From Chrysomallon squamiferum (lineage: Eukaryota; Mollusca; Gastropoda; Neomphalida; Peltospiridae): 64,000 nucleotides of DNA. The notes under the pieces are model-generated. The model was not told the DNA's origin. It did not search any database and was given only the letters and a program-made list of their open reading frames with translations. Where the stretch lies: the NCBI GenBank assembly GCA_012295275.1, contig CM022672.1, positions 23,031,476 through 23,095,475 of the forward strand. Reading direction: 5' to 3'. The position numbers and the translations under genes were made by a program. Shown here one piece after another: positions 27,661-42,500 of this stretch (within the stretch, counting starts at the first letter, position 1; the number at the start of each line of letters is the position of its first letter).

Positions 27661-28899
27661 ACACATATCAACATTTGTAATAACAAATAGAGACAATACT
27701 TTTTTCCTTTCTTTTTTTTTTTTTTTTTTTTTTTTAACTTTTGCATGCTTCGACATAAAATAACATATAAAGGTTGTGAAGTACAATAATATGTCTGCAC
27801 TGATACCTTCGTTCATCTTTCACAAACAAGTGTAACATATGTAAGACACTAACTAACACACAGAGCTAAGGAGAAATTCTTAGCCAGTTATACATCAGCA
27901 TTACAAGCAGAGCTAGCCACAGATGTTGAGCCACCAGAATATCAAACAGTCATATGGTGAACAGGAGTTACCTACATCTATTTAGTTTCCCTATTTAAAT
28001 AGAGGTATTAGTAAAAGCAATGACAAGTTAAACATGTTGAAATCATCTAAATCCACACACAGAAAGAGTCTGATAAACAGAAAAAAAGTTTATGTGTATT
28101 TTCATTACCTGCGCTAACACACTGAACAACACATGCTCTGAAAATAAAATAGTTGTAAATAGTTTCAGATTTTTAAATATTATTTTGGTTATCGTCGTTA
28201 TTGATATTATTGTTATTATAAGTGCCTTTTTAATTTTTATTATCAGTGGTAGTAAAAGTAGAATATAATAAAAGCAGAGTGTATTTGTTAGTTCAACAGC
28301 AGGTGTGATAGTAGTAGTGGTTGTGATGGTAATAATGATTGTAACTGCACTTGGGACAGTAGAAATAGTACTTGTTCTACTATTTGTAGTTAGCTGTAAT
28401 GGAAATGGTATTAGTCGTAGTAGAACGCTAGTTATAGTAATGATATATATATATATATATATATATCATTTTTATTTTAAATATTAATACTGATACTGTT
28501 ATGTTTCCTGTTATCACGGTTATTTTTTTTTTTTTTTGTTCTTTTATTGTTATCATTGGAATTGTTTTGATGTTGTTTTTATTTTTTTTGTATTATTAAC
28601 GACATGTTGCAAGTTCGTGAATTACATTAAGATTTAATTACATACTAAATACAAGTCAGTTAATTTACTTAATACATAGTGAATAACATTTCCAACATAT
28701 TTTTAATAAAATCTTCATTATGAGTTTTATTGCTTATGAAATTTGTTACGTAGATTTCACATAAATGGATCAAGTAACAGTCATTCTGTTTATATTATAT
28801 AATAACCGACACTATCATTTTATAAATAGTTTCATCACAGACATATCAGTATTATATCACTGTCGCCTGTTTAATAACTTAATAAGTTATCATCATCAA

Positions 28900-29330
28900 G
28901 CAGACGTCTCGTTAAAGTAGAAAAACTCACAGCTGCAGACGCAGTCTGACATTACAGTTTATCATTAGAGTTTAACTCCTGCTATGATGCATCAGATATC
29001 TACAAATAATATCCCTTGACATCCCAATTTTCTGCTTGAATAGCTGTGAATAACCATAGCCTGTGTAAAAGAGGCCATCTTGTATATGTATCATTGCTCT
29101 GAAGGAAAGGAAAGATGACCGAGACATGCGATGCAACGTGAAAAAAACGTTATCCGGAAGGCAGGAAAGGTAATGAACATCTGATAGTTGATTCGTTCTG
29201 TTGTCTCTAACACATGTTGGGATTGTCATGGAAAGAAGTAACAACAGAACTCTTGTTTCGAACAGAAAATAAAATTATTCAGCCAGAAAAATGTTTTCGT
29301 TTCCTGCCACAGGGTTGCGATAATGAGACT
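28900..29330. promoter_or_regulatory. Candidate non-coding element, normal complexity
   Basis: About 430 bp of balanced, non-repetitive sequence in an otherwise AT-rich desert, with CAGCTGCAG, TTATCCGGAAGG (Ets-like) and GATTGCATTGTTTG (Sox-like). A minus-strand frame of 90 codons (28972-29244) shows no family resemblance. Confidence 0.25.
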
Positions 29331-29365
29331 GATTGCATTGTTTGTTTGTTTTTTCTTTTAAATTT

Positions 29366-29397
<32 letters not shown>

Positions 29398-29627
29398 TCG
29401 ATTGTTTCTGTAGCTTTCTTATTCTTTTTCCCCCCCTTTTTTTTTCTATTTTTGTGTGGAGAATTTTAAAAAAATATATTTTTTTTTTTTTTCTGTATTT
29501 GTTTTACTTAGTGTTATGGAAATAAAACTATGTTCTGTCAAAGATGGACTCATCCTATTTTATATAATATTAGGTATTATACTAACCAAAGTTGATCGAA
29601 ATATATTCTGGCTCTGTTCAGTAAACT

Positions 29628-29661
<34 letters not shown>

Positions 29662-29666
29662 AAGCA

Positions 29667-29714
<48 letters not shown>
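29628..29714. repeat. (CAA)n then (TAA)n trinucleotide tracts
   Basis: About 11 CAA units (to 29660), a short AAAGC break, then about 15 ATA/TAA units. Confidence 0.95.
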
Positions 29715-29716
<2 letters not shown>

Positions 29717-30514
29717 AAAGAAAGAAAGAAAGAAAAAAAATATCGCCAATCTCTAAATCTGCTAAACAAATCTAGAACATATCAGTTTCAAAGTGTTTGA
29801 TTTTGAACGTTTTAATCTTCACACATTGAAAACTTCCAGAATGAAAGCAAACCACGGGTTTTGATGACCACAAAGGAAACATGACAAATTGAAAGCCGAG
29901 GTTTTAATAAAAAGGGCAAGAAGAATTTGCCTGTGTTGTCGAGAGCTTTAGGGTTAATTCTGAAATCAAATAGAGCTTGGAGAAGACCAGGTGAGAAGCA
30001 GCTATCGGTGATGAAATACCTGACTAATCACGTGAAAATGTCTGGTCACACTGACATCTTCTTTGTCGGATTTGTTCGTCGTCTTGTTCAGATTAAATGA
30101 TTATAGGACGGTGTGAAAAAGAAATTGAAAATTTTTAGTCCTCAGAGTATTAAAACTTTTGACAGAATTTAAAATATGCTATTCCTGTAACGTTAAAATA
30201 GTCAACGAAATTTATATTGTGTAGGAAACGTAATGTTTAAAGAGTTTAACTAAACTGAAAATAAATTATATATAGTATTTAAAGAAAAATTTGATATGTA
30301 CCGTACAGCAAAAAAAAAAAAAAAAAAATACGGACAGTGTAAGATGTACAGTAAAATCTGTAAGGGAAATTATTGGCACTAGTAAAAATTTTAATTAAAC
30401 TTAAAGTAGTAGCAAAGTTAAATAAATAAATGCACGAAAATAAAATAAAAGCTGCACAGCTGAAGAAAATAATGCTAATAAAATAATATTTATTAAAATT
30501 TAAAATTACAGAAT

Positions 30515-30860
30515 CCAATAATTTAAAAATGCTTAACAGTTTAAAACAGTAGTATCGATAATTTTAAATTGTTTAAAAAGTTTAAATCAGCAGTACTGAT
30601 AATTTAAAAATGGTTAACAAAGTTTTAAATCGGCAGTATTGATCACTTAAAATGTTGATTTTTAAAAAATGTTTAACGATGTTTGTTTGTCTTTTTTTCT
30701 TCAAAACACAAGTACTGATAATGTTACAATATTTCAGAAAATTTAATATATATATATATTTTTTTTTTTCAAAATAATAAAAAATGTTAATATCTGGAAG
30801 AATTTAAAATGTGTATTACTGACAGTGTCGAAATATTTAACAAAAAACCAAATATATATT
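30515..30860. repeat. Decayed minisatellite, unit about 55-60 bp
   Basis: Repeated GATAATTTAAAAATG, GTTTAACAAAGTTTAAA, TCAGCAGTACT blocks. The first three copies (30515-30680) are clear; later copies are interrupted by poly-T and (TA)n. Confidence 0.7.
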
Positions 30861-33800
30861 AAAATTACATGAAATAAAAATGAATCATAAATAATCAATT
30901 TATGTCAAATTTTATTAAATAAATTTTATACATAAACTTTAATACGGCTCCAAACATGACGCTATACTTGTACTGGTCATCACTGAACTAAACATAAACA
31001 AGTAATAAAACCACCATTAACTGACCATTCAGAATGGTGGAGGAATCCAAACAGACATAAAGCACACAACAGGCTCGCAGTAAATAAAATCTGACAAGTT
31101 TCTGCAGAACTATTATCATTTAAAAACAATCAAACTCGCTGCTTCAGAGTCCCGAATTACCTAAATTGCTCCAGAATTTAAATTTTAAATCTATGGAAGA
31201 GCGTAAAATAACTGTTCAGCTTTCTCTATGTTCTATATCTTGAAGGTGAAAGGGCTGTGCATTTGTCATGTAAATCAGCAAATAAATTAAACTGTAGTAA
31301 AAATGAATCATGTCTCAGTGTAACGTTTAGTGGTTAGACCCAGAACGTGAGAAAAAGTGTGGTCCTGCCTGGATTGAATGACGCAGGTAAATGTAAACCA
31401 AATCGCTGGGCTGGGCTTATTGATTTCCTAATTTACTGATTTATTTTTTTAAAGGTTGTCCATTTTAAACTTGTTAATGATACTCACGTTTGCAAAAACA
31501 AACTTGTGGGTTGAGGTTATTTAATTCGTTCTTGTTTTAGAAAAAATAAAATTTGCCATTTTTGTGAAGTTCAGCAATAAAGTATTACGATATTAAATAG
31601 TCGATTAGTCACATCCACCACCAAGGACATGAAAGTGCAGCAAAAAAAAAAAAAAAAAAAAAAACCCAAAACGATCTTGATAATAACCAAACACTTTTTT
31701 TTTTTTTTTAATAGCTTTTAAAGGTTTTAATTTTTTGTTCAGAAAGTTATGACTAAAATATATAATTATGTTGAAATGTAAAACAAATCAAAAAAAAAAA
31801 AAAAAAATATGAATTGAATTTAGAAGAAAAAAGTGAAAGATGATCGGTGAAAAAAAAAAAAAAAACAGCTTAAAAACTTAATGTTTGTATGTAATATGCA
31901 TATTTTATCAGTGGTAAAAACAGATTTGAATGTTCACGTGTTATATGTCATGTAAGTAGCATCTGACAAGAGCTCAGTGAATGGGCTGAAAACATTATTG
32001 CTACCTTGATGTAATGTCTGATTACATGCATCATTAATCAGGATGGATTATATAACTAAAATAATTGATAAATTATACTATGGTTTAAAATATAGTTATT
32101 ATTCATCACTTAAGTTAAATGATTAATTTAATGTTTATATATTACCGTGGGTGTGTGCATCTGCTTTGCATATGTGTGTGTGTGTGTGTGTGTGTGTGTA
32201 TTTTTCTCTGCATACATCTGTGTGTTTGGAGAGAGGATAACCATAAACTGAAAAAAATACTATATATTTACATAGATGTTTACACAAAACTGTGTTAGAT
32301 GATTTTATTTTAGAGAGATAGAGAGTGAGTAAGTGTCCTAAGGCCATAATATATTGAATAATAGTAATAATAATATTAATAATAATACTGAATAAAATGA
32401 ATTTTAAACATTAGTCAAACTATAGTTGTTGTTTTTTTAAATTAAATCTAAAAGGAACAGAATTACTCACAGTTAATCATAAACTGCACCTTACTTCATT
32501 CACACTAGATCCTCACCACAAGGGAAAATAATCCTGAATTCTTCTGTGCCTTGTAGTTTCAGAAGTGCGTCTGAACGGACGTCATACAAACTCTTTGTCT
32601 ACTACTGACTGACAGACAAATAAAAAAAGAAAGACATACAGGAAATCCTCACTGACCCATATCAGTTTAAGTAACACGAAACTACTACAGTGGTGATATT
32701 CTCCAACAAGTGTTTAAAATGTTAAATCCATTCATACAGTTTGTATAAGATGTTATATTTCACACTGCTGCTTCCCTTAATTTTCTGTTACACTCGTAAC
32801 AGGTGTAAAATTTCAATGTTTGAGGTAAATAACTTTATCTGCACGTTCAACTAACTGTATACAAACATTTTTAGAAATGAAATATGTTTGATAAAGCCTT
32901 CGATATGGTAATAAATAAAAATGTGTAGGAACATATTTCAAACTTTTAATCTAAAGTCAGGGAATATGTTTTTTTAATTGTTAGAAGTGAGAGAATGTAG
33001 TTTCAAATTGTGATTTTGATAAAAAATGTCACCCAGAAGCAAATGAAGATGCAGGAGTAGGTTTTGAAATTGTTATTCAGAAATAAGAGAATATGTTTTG
33101 AAAATATTGCCCAGAAATGGACTAAACATTTTCAGTTAGCAGAATAGATCTTTGATATTCACCTTCTCATATATATGAAAATATTTCTTTTTGTAAACCA
33201 CTTGTTAGACACTGACTGGAGTAATACTGTATCTAGTGGCAGATCATTAACTAGAGAGACAAACAGACAGGATGACAACAGTGGGATATTATTAGAACAG
33301 CTGAAAATAGAGCATTACATGTACACTGAATTTTAATGTTTTATTTTAATTTCCCATTTATGATTATAATAGAAAACTAATAAACAAACAAACAACAACA
33401 ACAACAACAACAATAACAACAAAAAAAATGAAAATTAGCAATACCCCAGTAAAAAACAAACAAAAACAAAAAAAAAAAAAAAAAAAAAAAAAATCCTAAC
33501 CCTCCTTCCCCGAGAAAACGACAATAAAAATAAAATATCAATCTATTTTCAACTATAATACAAGTTTTTCTTTACTAATTTAAATTTATTTACACGGGTA
33601 TGAAAGAAATGTTTGTCCGCGTTGACAAAATCTTTCAGATGTGGTCTTGCTTATATCAAATTACTCAAATGACAAATGACAGCAACGTTACGTCATGTAT
33701 CAGATGACAGATTACTCAATAATCTTGAAAACTTTGTTGTTACCTGTTTTCACTGATAAGTCATTTATCATGAAGAAGCATGTAGCTGAACAATATTTGA

Positions 33801-34710
33801 AGTATATCAGTATGAAATAAAAATATCGTTGTTATTCGTTATAAATGTTTAAATTAAATATACTGTTTTTTAAATTAAAATTTCATACAGATACAACTTG
33901 AGGTATTCAGTATAATATACCCGTCTTGTATTCAAAATAATAATAAAAAAAATAAAATAAAATATTAGAAAACAAAGGAAAACAAAAAGTGAATCTGTAA
34001 TACTAATAATGAAATAAAAAAACAAGAACAAAACACCCCCACAAAAAAAAAAAAACAACGAAAAACAAAAACCATTAATAAAACAAACAAACAAAAAACG
34101 TTAAAGGAAAATACATGGGAAAAGGCACCAAAAATTTATTAATGTATACTTTTTGGAGTGTTGGCAAAAGTTGTCTGTAAATTAATATAAATTTACATCC
34201 TTTGAGAAGAATATCTCGTCTTTCTAGTGATCTGCGATCATCTGCCCCTGCTCATATTAGCATGTCACGGTGATTTAACAAGTGCATCTGAATTACTTTC
34301 ATTTTATATCATTTCGTAAAAAGAATGTAAAAAAAAAAAAAAATCACAGTAGAAAAAACAAAACTAAAACATCCATTGTAGATCTACATATTCATTTATA
34401 ATACATGTAAATTATAATACATATTGATAACTTATACAGTCTTATTAATTTTTTTTTAATTTAATTTTTTTTTTTTTATATTTTGTATCAAGCTGCTAAT
34501 ATAATTTTCATTAACAGAAAGAGCTTAATATTTTATATTTAAACATCTAGAAAGAAAACAAAAAAACTTTTTTTTTTTTAATTAAATTTACAAAATAACC
34601 CCGATTTATTTGAACACATTATGAAATGTAGAATTTAAATTGTGTATTCAAAATTTTATTTAATAAAAAGAATGTTTAGATAACAAGGAAACTCTAGTAA
34701 TAACTACGCA

Positions 34711-34729
34711 TTCACTGGGTGGCACTCAC
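34711..34729 (+). promoter_or_regulatory. CTCF-like motif
   Basis: TTCACTGGGTGGCACTCAC, same orientation as the two motifs upstream. A slightly weaker match. Confidence 0.33.
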
Positions 34730-35887
34730 TTTATTGACCCAGAGTTAATATAATTTATACTTTCTACACTTAATAATAACAATCTACCACTCTGGCTTTC
34801 TATATGATAAAACCAAAATGATTTTATGTTGCATTATGTAGACCGAGTTATATCAGTTTTTATTTTTTTTAAACCCCCATCATTTAATACTGAACATGTA
34901 CAGCCTCATTGCTTTGTAAAAATACGTGATCCGAGTATGTCACGTAAACATGGTAAACAAAAACACATGACACAGCAGACATCTTTGGACTACTTACACA
35001 GAATTTAATTACTGCGTCCAGCTGCGAAAATATACAATTTTTTATTTCTTACTTTCATTAACAGTATAGCAGAAAACTGCATGTATGTTATTGCTATCTA
35101 AACTGTTTTTAAAAGTACTCATTGCAGCAAAATGAAGCGGCGTTTGTCAGACCTTCGTATTGAAAAATGAAATTCTATTCCTTAAATGTTCGTTTTGTTG
35201 CAAGTTTATCAAATGGCCCTAAGCAGAAAAAGAAAAATGAGAGGAGGAGAAAAGGAAAATGTGAATGAAAGGTGAAGACATGTCAGGGTATTTGTTGCCG
35301 TCCCATTGAAAACATGTTTTTGTGGCAAATGAGAAAATTCATACTTCATAGCATGCTTTTAGCTCTAGTGTCATGGAACAGTGACTGTGACTACGTTAGT
35401 GTGCAGTATACATCCGAATCAACAAACCAAAGCATTACAGTATGAAACTGAATCAAAAAAGGTTTTGGAAACATCATCTGTATATATTAAATTACTTATC
35501 TGTCAGTTCTTAAGCTATCAGATTTGACACAACAACCACCCATTGACAGATCCATGAATGAAATTTTACATTCTGAGTTTAAAAAACTTTAGGTTACTGA
35601 TTCAGGACTATCAAATTTGGGAACCTGCTAAGTAATAAAAAAAGTAATATTTGGGTAACTGTGTTTGGGGTAGGGCTAAGGAACAGATTTTCCATTCAGT
35701 TCAGCATATTGAATTAAACCTTTACATATGTGATCAACGAGCTATTAGAATTTTGATAAAGCAAAGAAAACAAAATCACAACAGACTGTAACAAATAGAG
35801 CTAATAGCATGTATTAGAATTTAGGATTATTACTTGAAGTAAATCCCCAGCAATGACATTTTGGCTAGTATATACTTAAAAAAAACT

Positions 35888-35889
35888 AC

Positions 35890-35942
<53 letters not shown>

Positions 35943-35978
35943 TAATAATCATAATAATAAAAATAATAATAATAATAA
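35888..35978. repeat. (ATA)n trinucleotide tract
   Basis: About 90 bp of ATA units with AAA and ATC interruptions. Confidence 0.95.
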
Positions 35979-38900
35979 TGAGAACCCCACACAAAAACCG
36001 CCAACAAAAGGAAACAAAAACAAAATAAAACGTGACAACAACAAAACGTTTCTGCACTCTCCCAAAATGAACACATCCACTAACATTAAAAAAAAAGATA
36101 ATAACAATAACAACAACAACAACAACAATAACAGTAGGAATGTTTGTAAAGTTATTCTAATTAAAGCATCTCTAGTTTAAAATTTTTATTTAAAACATTT
36201 AGATACATTTAAATCAGTTTACATCATGAGCATCTGCCTAGCAAAAATGACCTGAAGCCAATAAAATCAGTCTTTACAATTCTTGTTTTTATCCAATGAA
36301 ATAATGTCTTACAAAACCACTGAGATAATGACTGATATTGAAAGAACAAACATGGATGGTCATTTCATTAATCTGTCGCCATCCTTCACCTAATGAAATG
36401 TACCCAACTGGACAGCACTAAATTAAACAACTGTGCCTCTAGCTATAAAAATTTGGTGAAGCAGCAGCTGAAAGCCGAATCAGTGTCTTGTCAATACAGT
36501 GTCAACTTTGGTACCTTTGATTAACCCTTCAATTCGGACATAATGACACCTTTAGAAAAGGGTGTTGTAAATTAGACATACTTGCCAGAAACTAATGTAG
36601 CATATGATACATGGTATGGTGAACAAACTAGATTTGTGGTAGTTATGTTATTTCGCATTAACATTTCACACTCAAACTGTGATGTAATTATTATTATTGC
36701 TGTGACAGGAGCTCTGTTGAGCATTTTATAACTGTTTAAATACTGAATTGTGCATCAGTGCTTAGAAATATTTGTCTGAGAAATGTTAGGGTGTAGGATT
36801 GATCCTTCTTTCAGAAACATGTGAGCTATTTGTTTTTTTCACCCCCTAGTAATGCTATCTGAAGATTATCAAAGACTGTGATATGAGTCTGACAGTTTCA
36901 GTATATTATTTATTTATATTTATCTTCTGCAAAAGTCAAGTTTATGACAGATAATAATAATAATAATAAAAAAAAAAAAAACTTATAAATAAATTTATAA
37001 AAATAAAACCCCTCTCCAAAGCATTTTTATACATAAAAAAAGAGATGAAGAAAAACAGTCATATTTGAAGAGAGAAATTTAATAATAAACGTTTTACCAC
37101 ACCTCACAATTTTTTTTTTTACACATCTTACTGGTTTTTAGACGTCTCTTTAATATCCAGTCCTGATGTTAGCGAGAAAACCAGTTACAATTATCCCATG
37201 AGCTACTGAACAGTTAGCAGCAAAATAACTATCAAATTCACCTTCCCATAGACAGTGCAACCTACAGAACAATCTTGGATAAATTAGTCATAAGGTTCTG
37301 GGTAGAATGGGAAACGGTAAGAAGGATTATCCTCCATCATGCATCAGATCTGGGCACTACTTCAGAGCAACAGCCTGAAGAAAGATGATTTTCTACAACT
37401 GAAAATATGACAGCAGTTCCACCCATTATCATGTAGATGTGTATGTTACAGGCGTGAACACGTGAAAATAAATTTGCCAACAACGTCTGAGTTCCAGACT
37501 TCCTCTTCAGTAAAACTCTGCCTTCGAGCTTATTTTTAGAACATGATCTATTAAAGATCTGTGCTTTTTTTGTTGACAAGATGGGTATATTGAACACCGC
37601 GAAGTCAAACAATATCAGACGCATTTCTAAACATTTAGCCTTCATTTATCAGCACTTGCCACTGAGCAGCCTGAACAACCATTTGCAGTTATAGAAATAG
37701 TGACTACAGTTTCCAAACAACCTTGCAGGCAGAATCCTTTTGGTTGGTAAATGACTTCACAGCACACAGCAAACAAACAAATGAAAAAGATGGATTGGGT
37801 AATACATAGCTTTTTGTTATGGCTGTTGTACACGGTGTTTTTGCTTTTGGAACCTTGTTTTCAATAACAAAGTCAAATTAGACGAACCACATCATGCAAA
37901 GGTTAAATTAAAAAGTAATGAAAGTGAGTAATAATATATGTGTGTGAAATATGTAGCTTTTATTATTATTTTATGTTCATTTCTAAAAGAAGAAGAAGAA
38001 GAAGGCGAAGAACGAGAAAATGATAACCATGAAGAAGATGAGGAAATAACAAAAATAAATCAGGTCAACATTAATAAATTACTCAACATTTATAAATACA
38101 AAAATAATTTTCTCTTTATATTCTTAGAAACAACTTAAAACAGTTAATAAAATGAAATCAGTAAATGTTAAGTTTGTTATTAATATGTTTTCTATATTCA
38201 GTACCATATAACCCAAGTATCCAGGCCACAGATGTTTTTTTTTTCGTCTATGGTTACATATAAAATGATATTTGATCATAATTGTCAGTTGAAGCCAAAA
38301 GGATAACAGCAATATATTTTTTTTTTTTTGTTTCTTTTTTTTTTTTTTTTATGATTTATATTCGTATATAATAAAAATAAACTTTAGATCTTTAACTGTT
38401 ATTAATTTGTTGAATTTGTTAATAATTAAATTATAAAATCAGAAACTGCTGTAACTTGAAAAAAAATAATACTTTTTTAATCTTTGTGCAGTAATAAATA
38501 ACAGTTAATACATCTTTGTACAGACATTAATTTTAAGACGCAATTCTTTATTATTTTGAGAAAGTGTATCTTACAGATATGTCGACCCATTGTATGAAGC
38601 GAATCTCTGGTTTATTTTTCAATTAAACAGTTCACGACTAATTACTGTGATGGATGTTCTGTTGTGTTTTAATTTACGTAGAATTTTGCGCAGTTGTCTA
38701 TCTACCTATATAAGACAAGGTGGGGGGGGGGATATATACCTGGTATATCAAACACAAGTGCACAGGCTGAAATGGTGATATTCACTAAGTGATCCTGTGA
38801 CCCATGATCCCTAACATAGACATTAAACTGCATTCTATACTTCCATTCCGTTTAACCAGAATAATATTTAAACGTAATATCTACAAAGCTTGCTAGAATT

Positions 38901-40559
38901 TCACGAGAAAAGATTTTCGGTTTCCTTTATTGCTAAACACTGCTATAATTATTCTTACACATTATGTGTTAAACTATTAGGTTTCTTTTAAATATCCATA
39001 AAGCTGATATAAGTGGTAATTTGTACTTACTAAGTGTAAATTTTGTTTTCTTTATCGTTCTCTTTTTTTTCTCTCTCTTTTTTTACTATTGTTTTTTTGT
39101 TTTTTTTTTTTTCTTTAACGAAATAATATTTCTTTCTATTACGGCAGCGCCTTCAAAGACATGACATTTGTTACTTAAGTTGGCACACGTTTGAATCTTG
39201 TTCCCTCTTTCTTCTGAAGAGCATTGAATTCTTTTAATCTAAAACTTAACATTTTTATGTCAGAAATCTTTACAGTATACGATTCACTTATCGTTTTCAA
39301 AGTATTTTGTAATTTGCACAAAATAGCTTCGACGTTCTTTCCACTTTTTGTTTCCACTCCACTCATAAAGAATTATGAAAGAGGAGCCAGATTTATCAGC
39401 AAGCCTATTTGTTAGGTTTATAACTTCTACGAAGTTGCTTTATTCTCAATCACCTAACATTTTAGAATATCCCAGTTAATTAAGTTTCTTTTTACATTTT
39501 GAAGGGCGGTTAAATACTCGTTTCTTTCTGTTTTTCTTTATTCTGAAAGTACTTTATTATAAATACGATCGAAAGAAAATAAGCAATTTGCTGCACTGTG
39601 CTAAAGACAGCGAGTGGGTGTAAAGAAAACAGTTAAAAAAAGAATTAGTAATTTAGTAATCTATGTAAATGTACACAACGTTTTCAAGCTTTTTAAACAA
39701 CATATCTGTGGGTTTAGGTTTGGCAAAATATTTTTAATAATTTACTGATCAGTAAACAATTCTTATTTTAGGTAACTGTTGGGTTTTAGCTGTTTTTTCT
39801 TAGTAATATCTGTAGGTGATGTTATTGAATATTAAGGCGTTTAGGGCATAATTACATCTTTAACAGAACTGAGAATCAGCGTGGGTCCCGGAACCGTGAT
39901 TATAGAACTGGAGGTCAGTCTGCATTTGTCTCTAGTATTTTTAATATATACAATGTCATTGCGATTAAACACTGGTGCATGGACCCCTATTTAACGAACT
40001 TCATCTAATATTATTTGGTGATGCTCAGTTTCAGCGTCATAATAATTTCTGAGAATGAATTAAATGTTTAACAATACTTTAACTCATTTCAGTTTTAATA
40101 TTCATTTTGTGTGATTTTTACAATGAAACCCTTGCTATCATTATTATGTGGGTTATTCTTAAGATCAAATAGGTGATACACAAAAACTGGTGATGACGTA
40201 CAATGGGAATTTTTTCATATAAATATTAAACACACATTTTGGTAGACAGGAAAGCACACACAGGCCTTTAATACATCACTTGTGTGTTTGGCTGCACCTA
40301 ATCATACATACTGAAATATTTTGTTTCTTTTGGCACAGATGACATTAATGTCTTGAACAATTTTTATAACTGTCTGTTTTTAATGAAACGAAACCCTAAG
40401 ATGCAAAGAAATTCTAATTCTTAGACAGGATTTGTATTAGTCATAGCAGAAATTGTTAGGCAAGATCCTCTATTCCACAAATATTTTATTACATTCCTCA
40501 AATGCATTATGAAAATATATTAATTTTTATGCTAAGTCTCATATGTCTATAGTCGCACC

Positions 40560-41130
40560 TGAAAAGCCACGGACCAAAGGATCAAGCCTTTTAGTTGGGT
40601 TATTTCCATTATATTTGCATAAGACAGTTATGTTAGTGATATAAGGCGTACCTCGCCTGTGAGCTTGGCTTAGAGTTAGGATACAATAAGCAGCAGATTA
40701 CAATTCCAATAGCTGTCAGAAATAATCTCGGTGATACGACCAATGCGCCTCTGAGCTAAATTTCAACCCTGAGCAGTTCTTATTTTTACTAGAATTTAAA
40801 AAAAAAGCCATCTTGTTGAAGAAATCACCATTTTTTACATCTGGTTGCTTTCAGAATGAAAAGAAAGGAAGTAAACGTCTTTTCAACGCGTTTCTTGAGG
40901 AGGAGGTTTTAGTTAATTACTGCTAATTAATTATCAGAACGTTCTCTTGCCACGAACTGCTGCAGCATTTCCAGCAGAAGTGAAAAGACTTGTTATGTGC
41001 ATTTCCACACACACACTTTTACAGTACTGTCATTCTTAATGCGGAATGTGGGCTGTAGAACGGTAGTTTGAAGCGAGCACGAAGTATGACTGGCTTCAGG
41101 ATCAATCCGAGTGTTCAGGTTTATCAATGA
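40560..41130. promoter_or_regulatory. Candidate enhancer with octamer and paired TAAT sites
   Basis: Contains a perfect octamer ATTTGCAT (40613-40620), TTAATTAC (40913-40920) and TAATTAATTA (40924-40933), and has normal sequence complexity. No coding potential seen. Confidence 0.33.
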
Positions 41131-41266
41131 TAGTGGTATGTGTTCCCCTCTTTATGAAAAAAAACAACAACAACAACATGTAACAGATTCCTTTCGCTAA
41201 ACAGACAGAGTGACAGAAGGTATTTTTCTGTCTGACTGTCAAAACTTTAACTCTTCATATAGTTTT

Positions 41267-41268
<2 letters not shown>

Positions 41269-41313
<45 letters not shown>
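41269..41313. repeat. (CA)n microsatellite
   Basis: About 22 CA units ending in CGCGCC. Confidence 0.95.
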
Positions 41314-41316
<3 letters not shown>

Positions 41317-41495
41317 GCCAAGCATATCTATTTATATTATACACATACATCCACGCGCACTCAGATTTAAAAAAAAAAAAAAAAAATGGCAGAGAGAAAC
41401 AGAAATGAAAATAAAATAAAAGACAAAGAGGGCGATATAGATAACTGATTACTAATTAGCAAAACAGATTTAAAAAAAATGAGATATAAATAGTC

Positions 41496-41641
<146 letters not shown>

Positions 41642-42456
41642 ATGTAAAGAACGATAATAATAAAATTAATATTTAACTCTAATTCTCTTAGAAGACTGTG
41701 ACCACTGATCACTCAACTTTCCAATGAGTATGACATGTTTATAAATAGTGCCAACAAGTCGTGCCTGTTTATAAACGCGATCACTTTCATAGTCTCTTAA
41801 AGGCTCCTTCAGTCTTGACTGGCTGCATTTTACATAGTTTGTTTTAGTCATGATAATCTCTTTCTTAGGAAGTCTCGCTCTTTCGTAATAGTGGCAAACT
41901 GCACTTCGGTCAATGTGGGTACGCTAAATCATCTTTGCTTTTGCCTAGGTCAGGTACCCTTCAAGATCAGTTCTCCATAATGGACTTTTCTAATGTAAGG
42001 GACTTAACTTCTCTGTAAACAATTTTTTTTTTAACTACGATGTAAACGACTTTCACCCAGGTTATTTCATCTGACGTGCTCGAAATATGTGGACTGATAA
42101 TGACTTATTAAAATGGATTGTTTTTGAGATAAGAGAATTATTTTTGAGTACACAACGTGAAGCAAGTGTTGACAACTCTGTGTCGTAATTTATCTGATAA
42201 ATAACATACACAAAACAGTGTCTGCTGTTGCAATGAAAGGAATGTCAGATTACTGCTAGTAATTATTTTAATCAGTCGCAGTTTAGATGTTGGTATGTCG
42301 ATTGTTGAATACCTGTCTTATTTAGATTAGACACCTGTACTCATAAAACAAATACCTATGCAACATAAAGAAGTAAAAATATCGGTGTTACGTGTTCAGG
42401 TACGCCTGACGTGTGTAATATAAGCATTAGCACATGTTTACGTTTATGAGGGTATG

Positions 42457-42462
42457 TGTATG

Positions 42463-42496
<34 letters not shown>

Positions 42497-42500
42497 CGTA
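42457..42500. repeat. (GT)n microsatellite
   Basis: GT repeats with a single TTT interruption, ending in GCGTACGTGTG. Confidence 0.92.

Larger units (their letters stand above)
19881..28899. other. Gene-free AT-rich stretch
   Basis: Contains two minisatellites (21.07-21.4 and 22.8-23.06 kb), long A or T runs (20352, 24430-24500, 25441-25483, 26070-26098), the 25.0 kb GT tract and the 27.45 kb CATA tract. Small non-repetitive blocks occur at 25500-25720 and 26650-26830. No gene recognised. Confidence 0.6.
29331..40559. other. Gene-free AT-rich stretch
   Basis: Homopolymers and trinucleotide tracts, the 30.5 kb minisatellite, and balanced blocks at 29810-30100, 35135-35460 and 37240-37850 without assignable frames. 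A minus-strand 63-codon frame at 39175-39366 is charged but unassigned. No gene recognised. Confidence 0.6.

Noticed and set aside
27201-27816. 159-codon plus-strand frame and several minus-strand frames at 27.2-27.8 kb
   Set aside because: Most of their length is the CATA/CACA microsatellite. The short non-repeat start (27201-27430) has no recognisable domain.
39175-39415. Overlapping opposite-strand frames at 39.2-39.4 kb, the minus one charged and protein-like
   Set aside because: No recognisable family and no supporting splice or promoter context.
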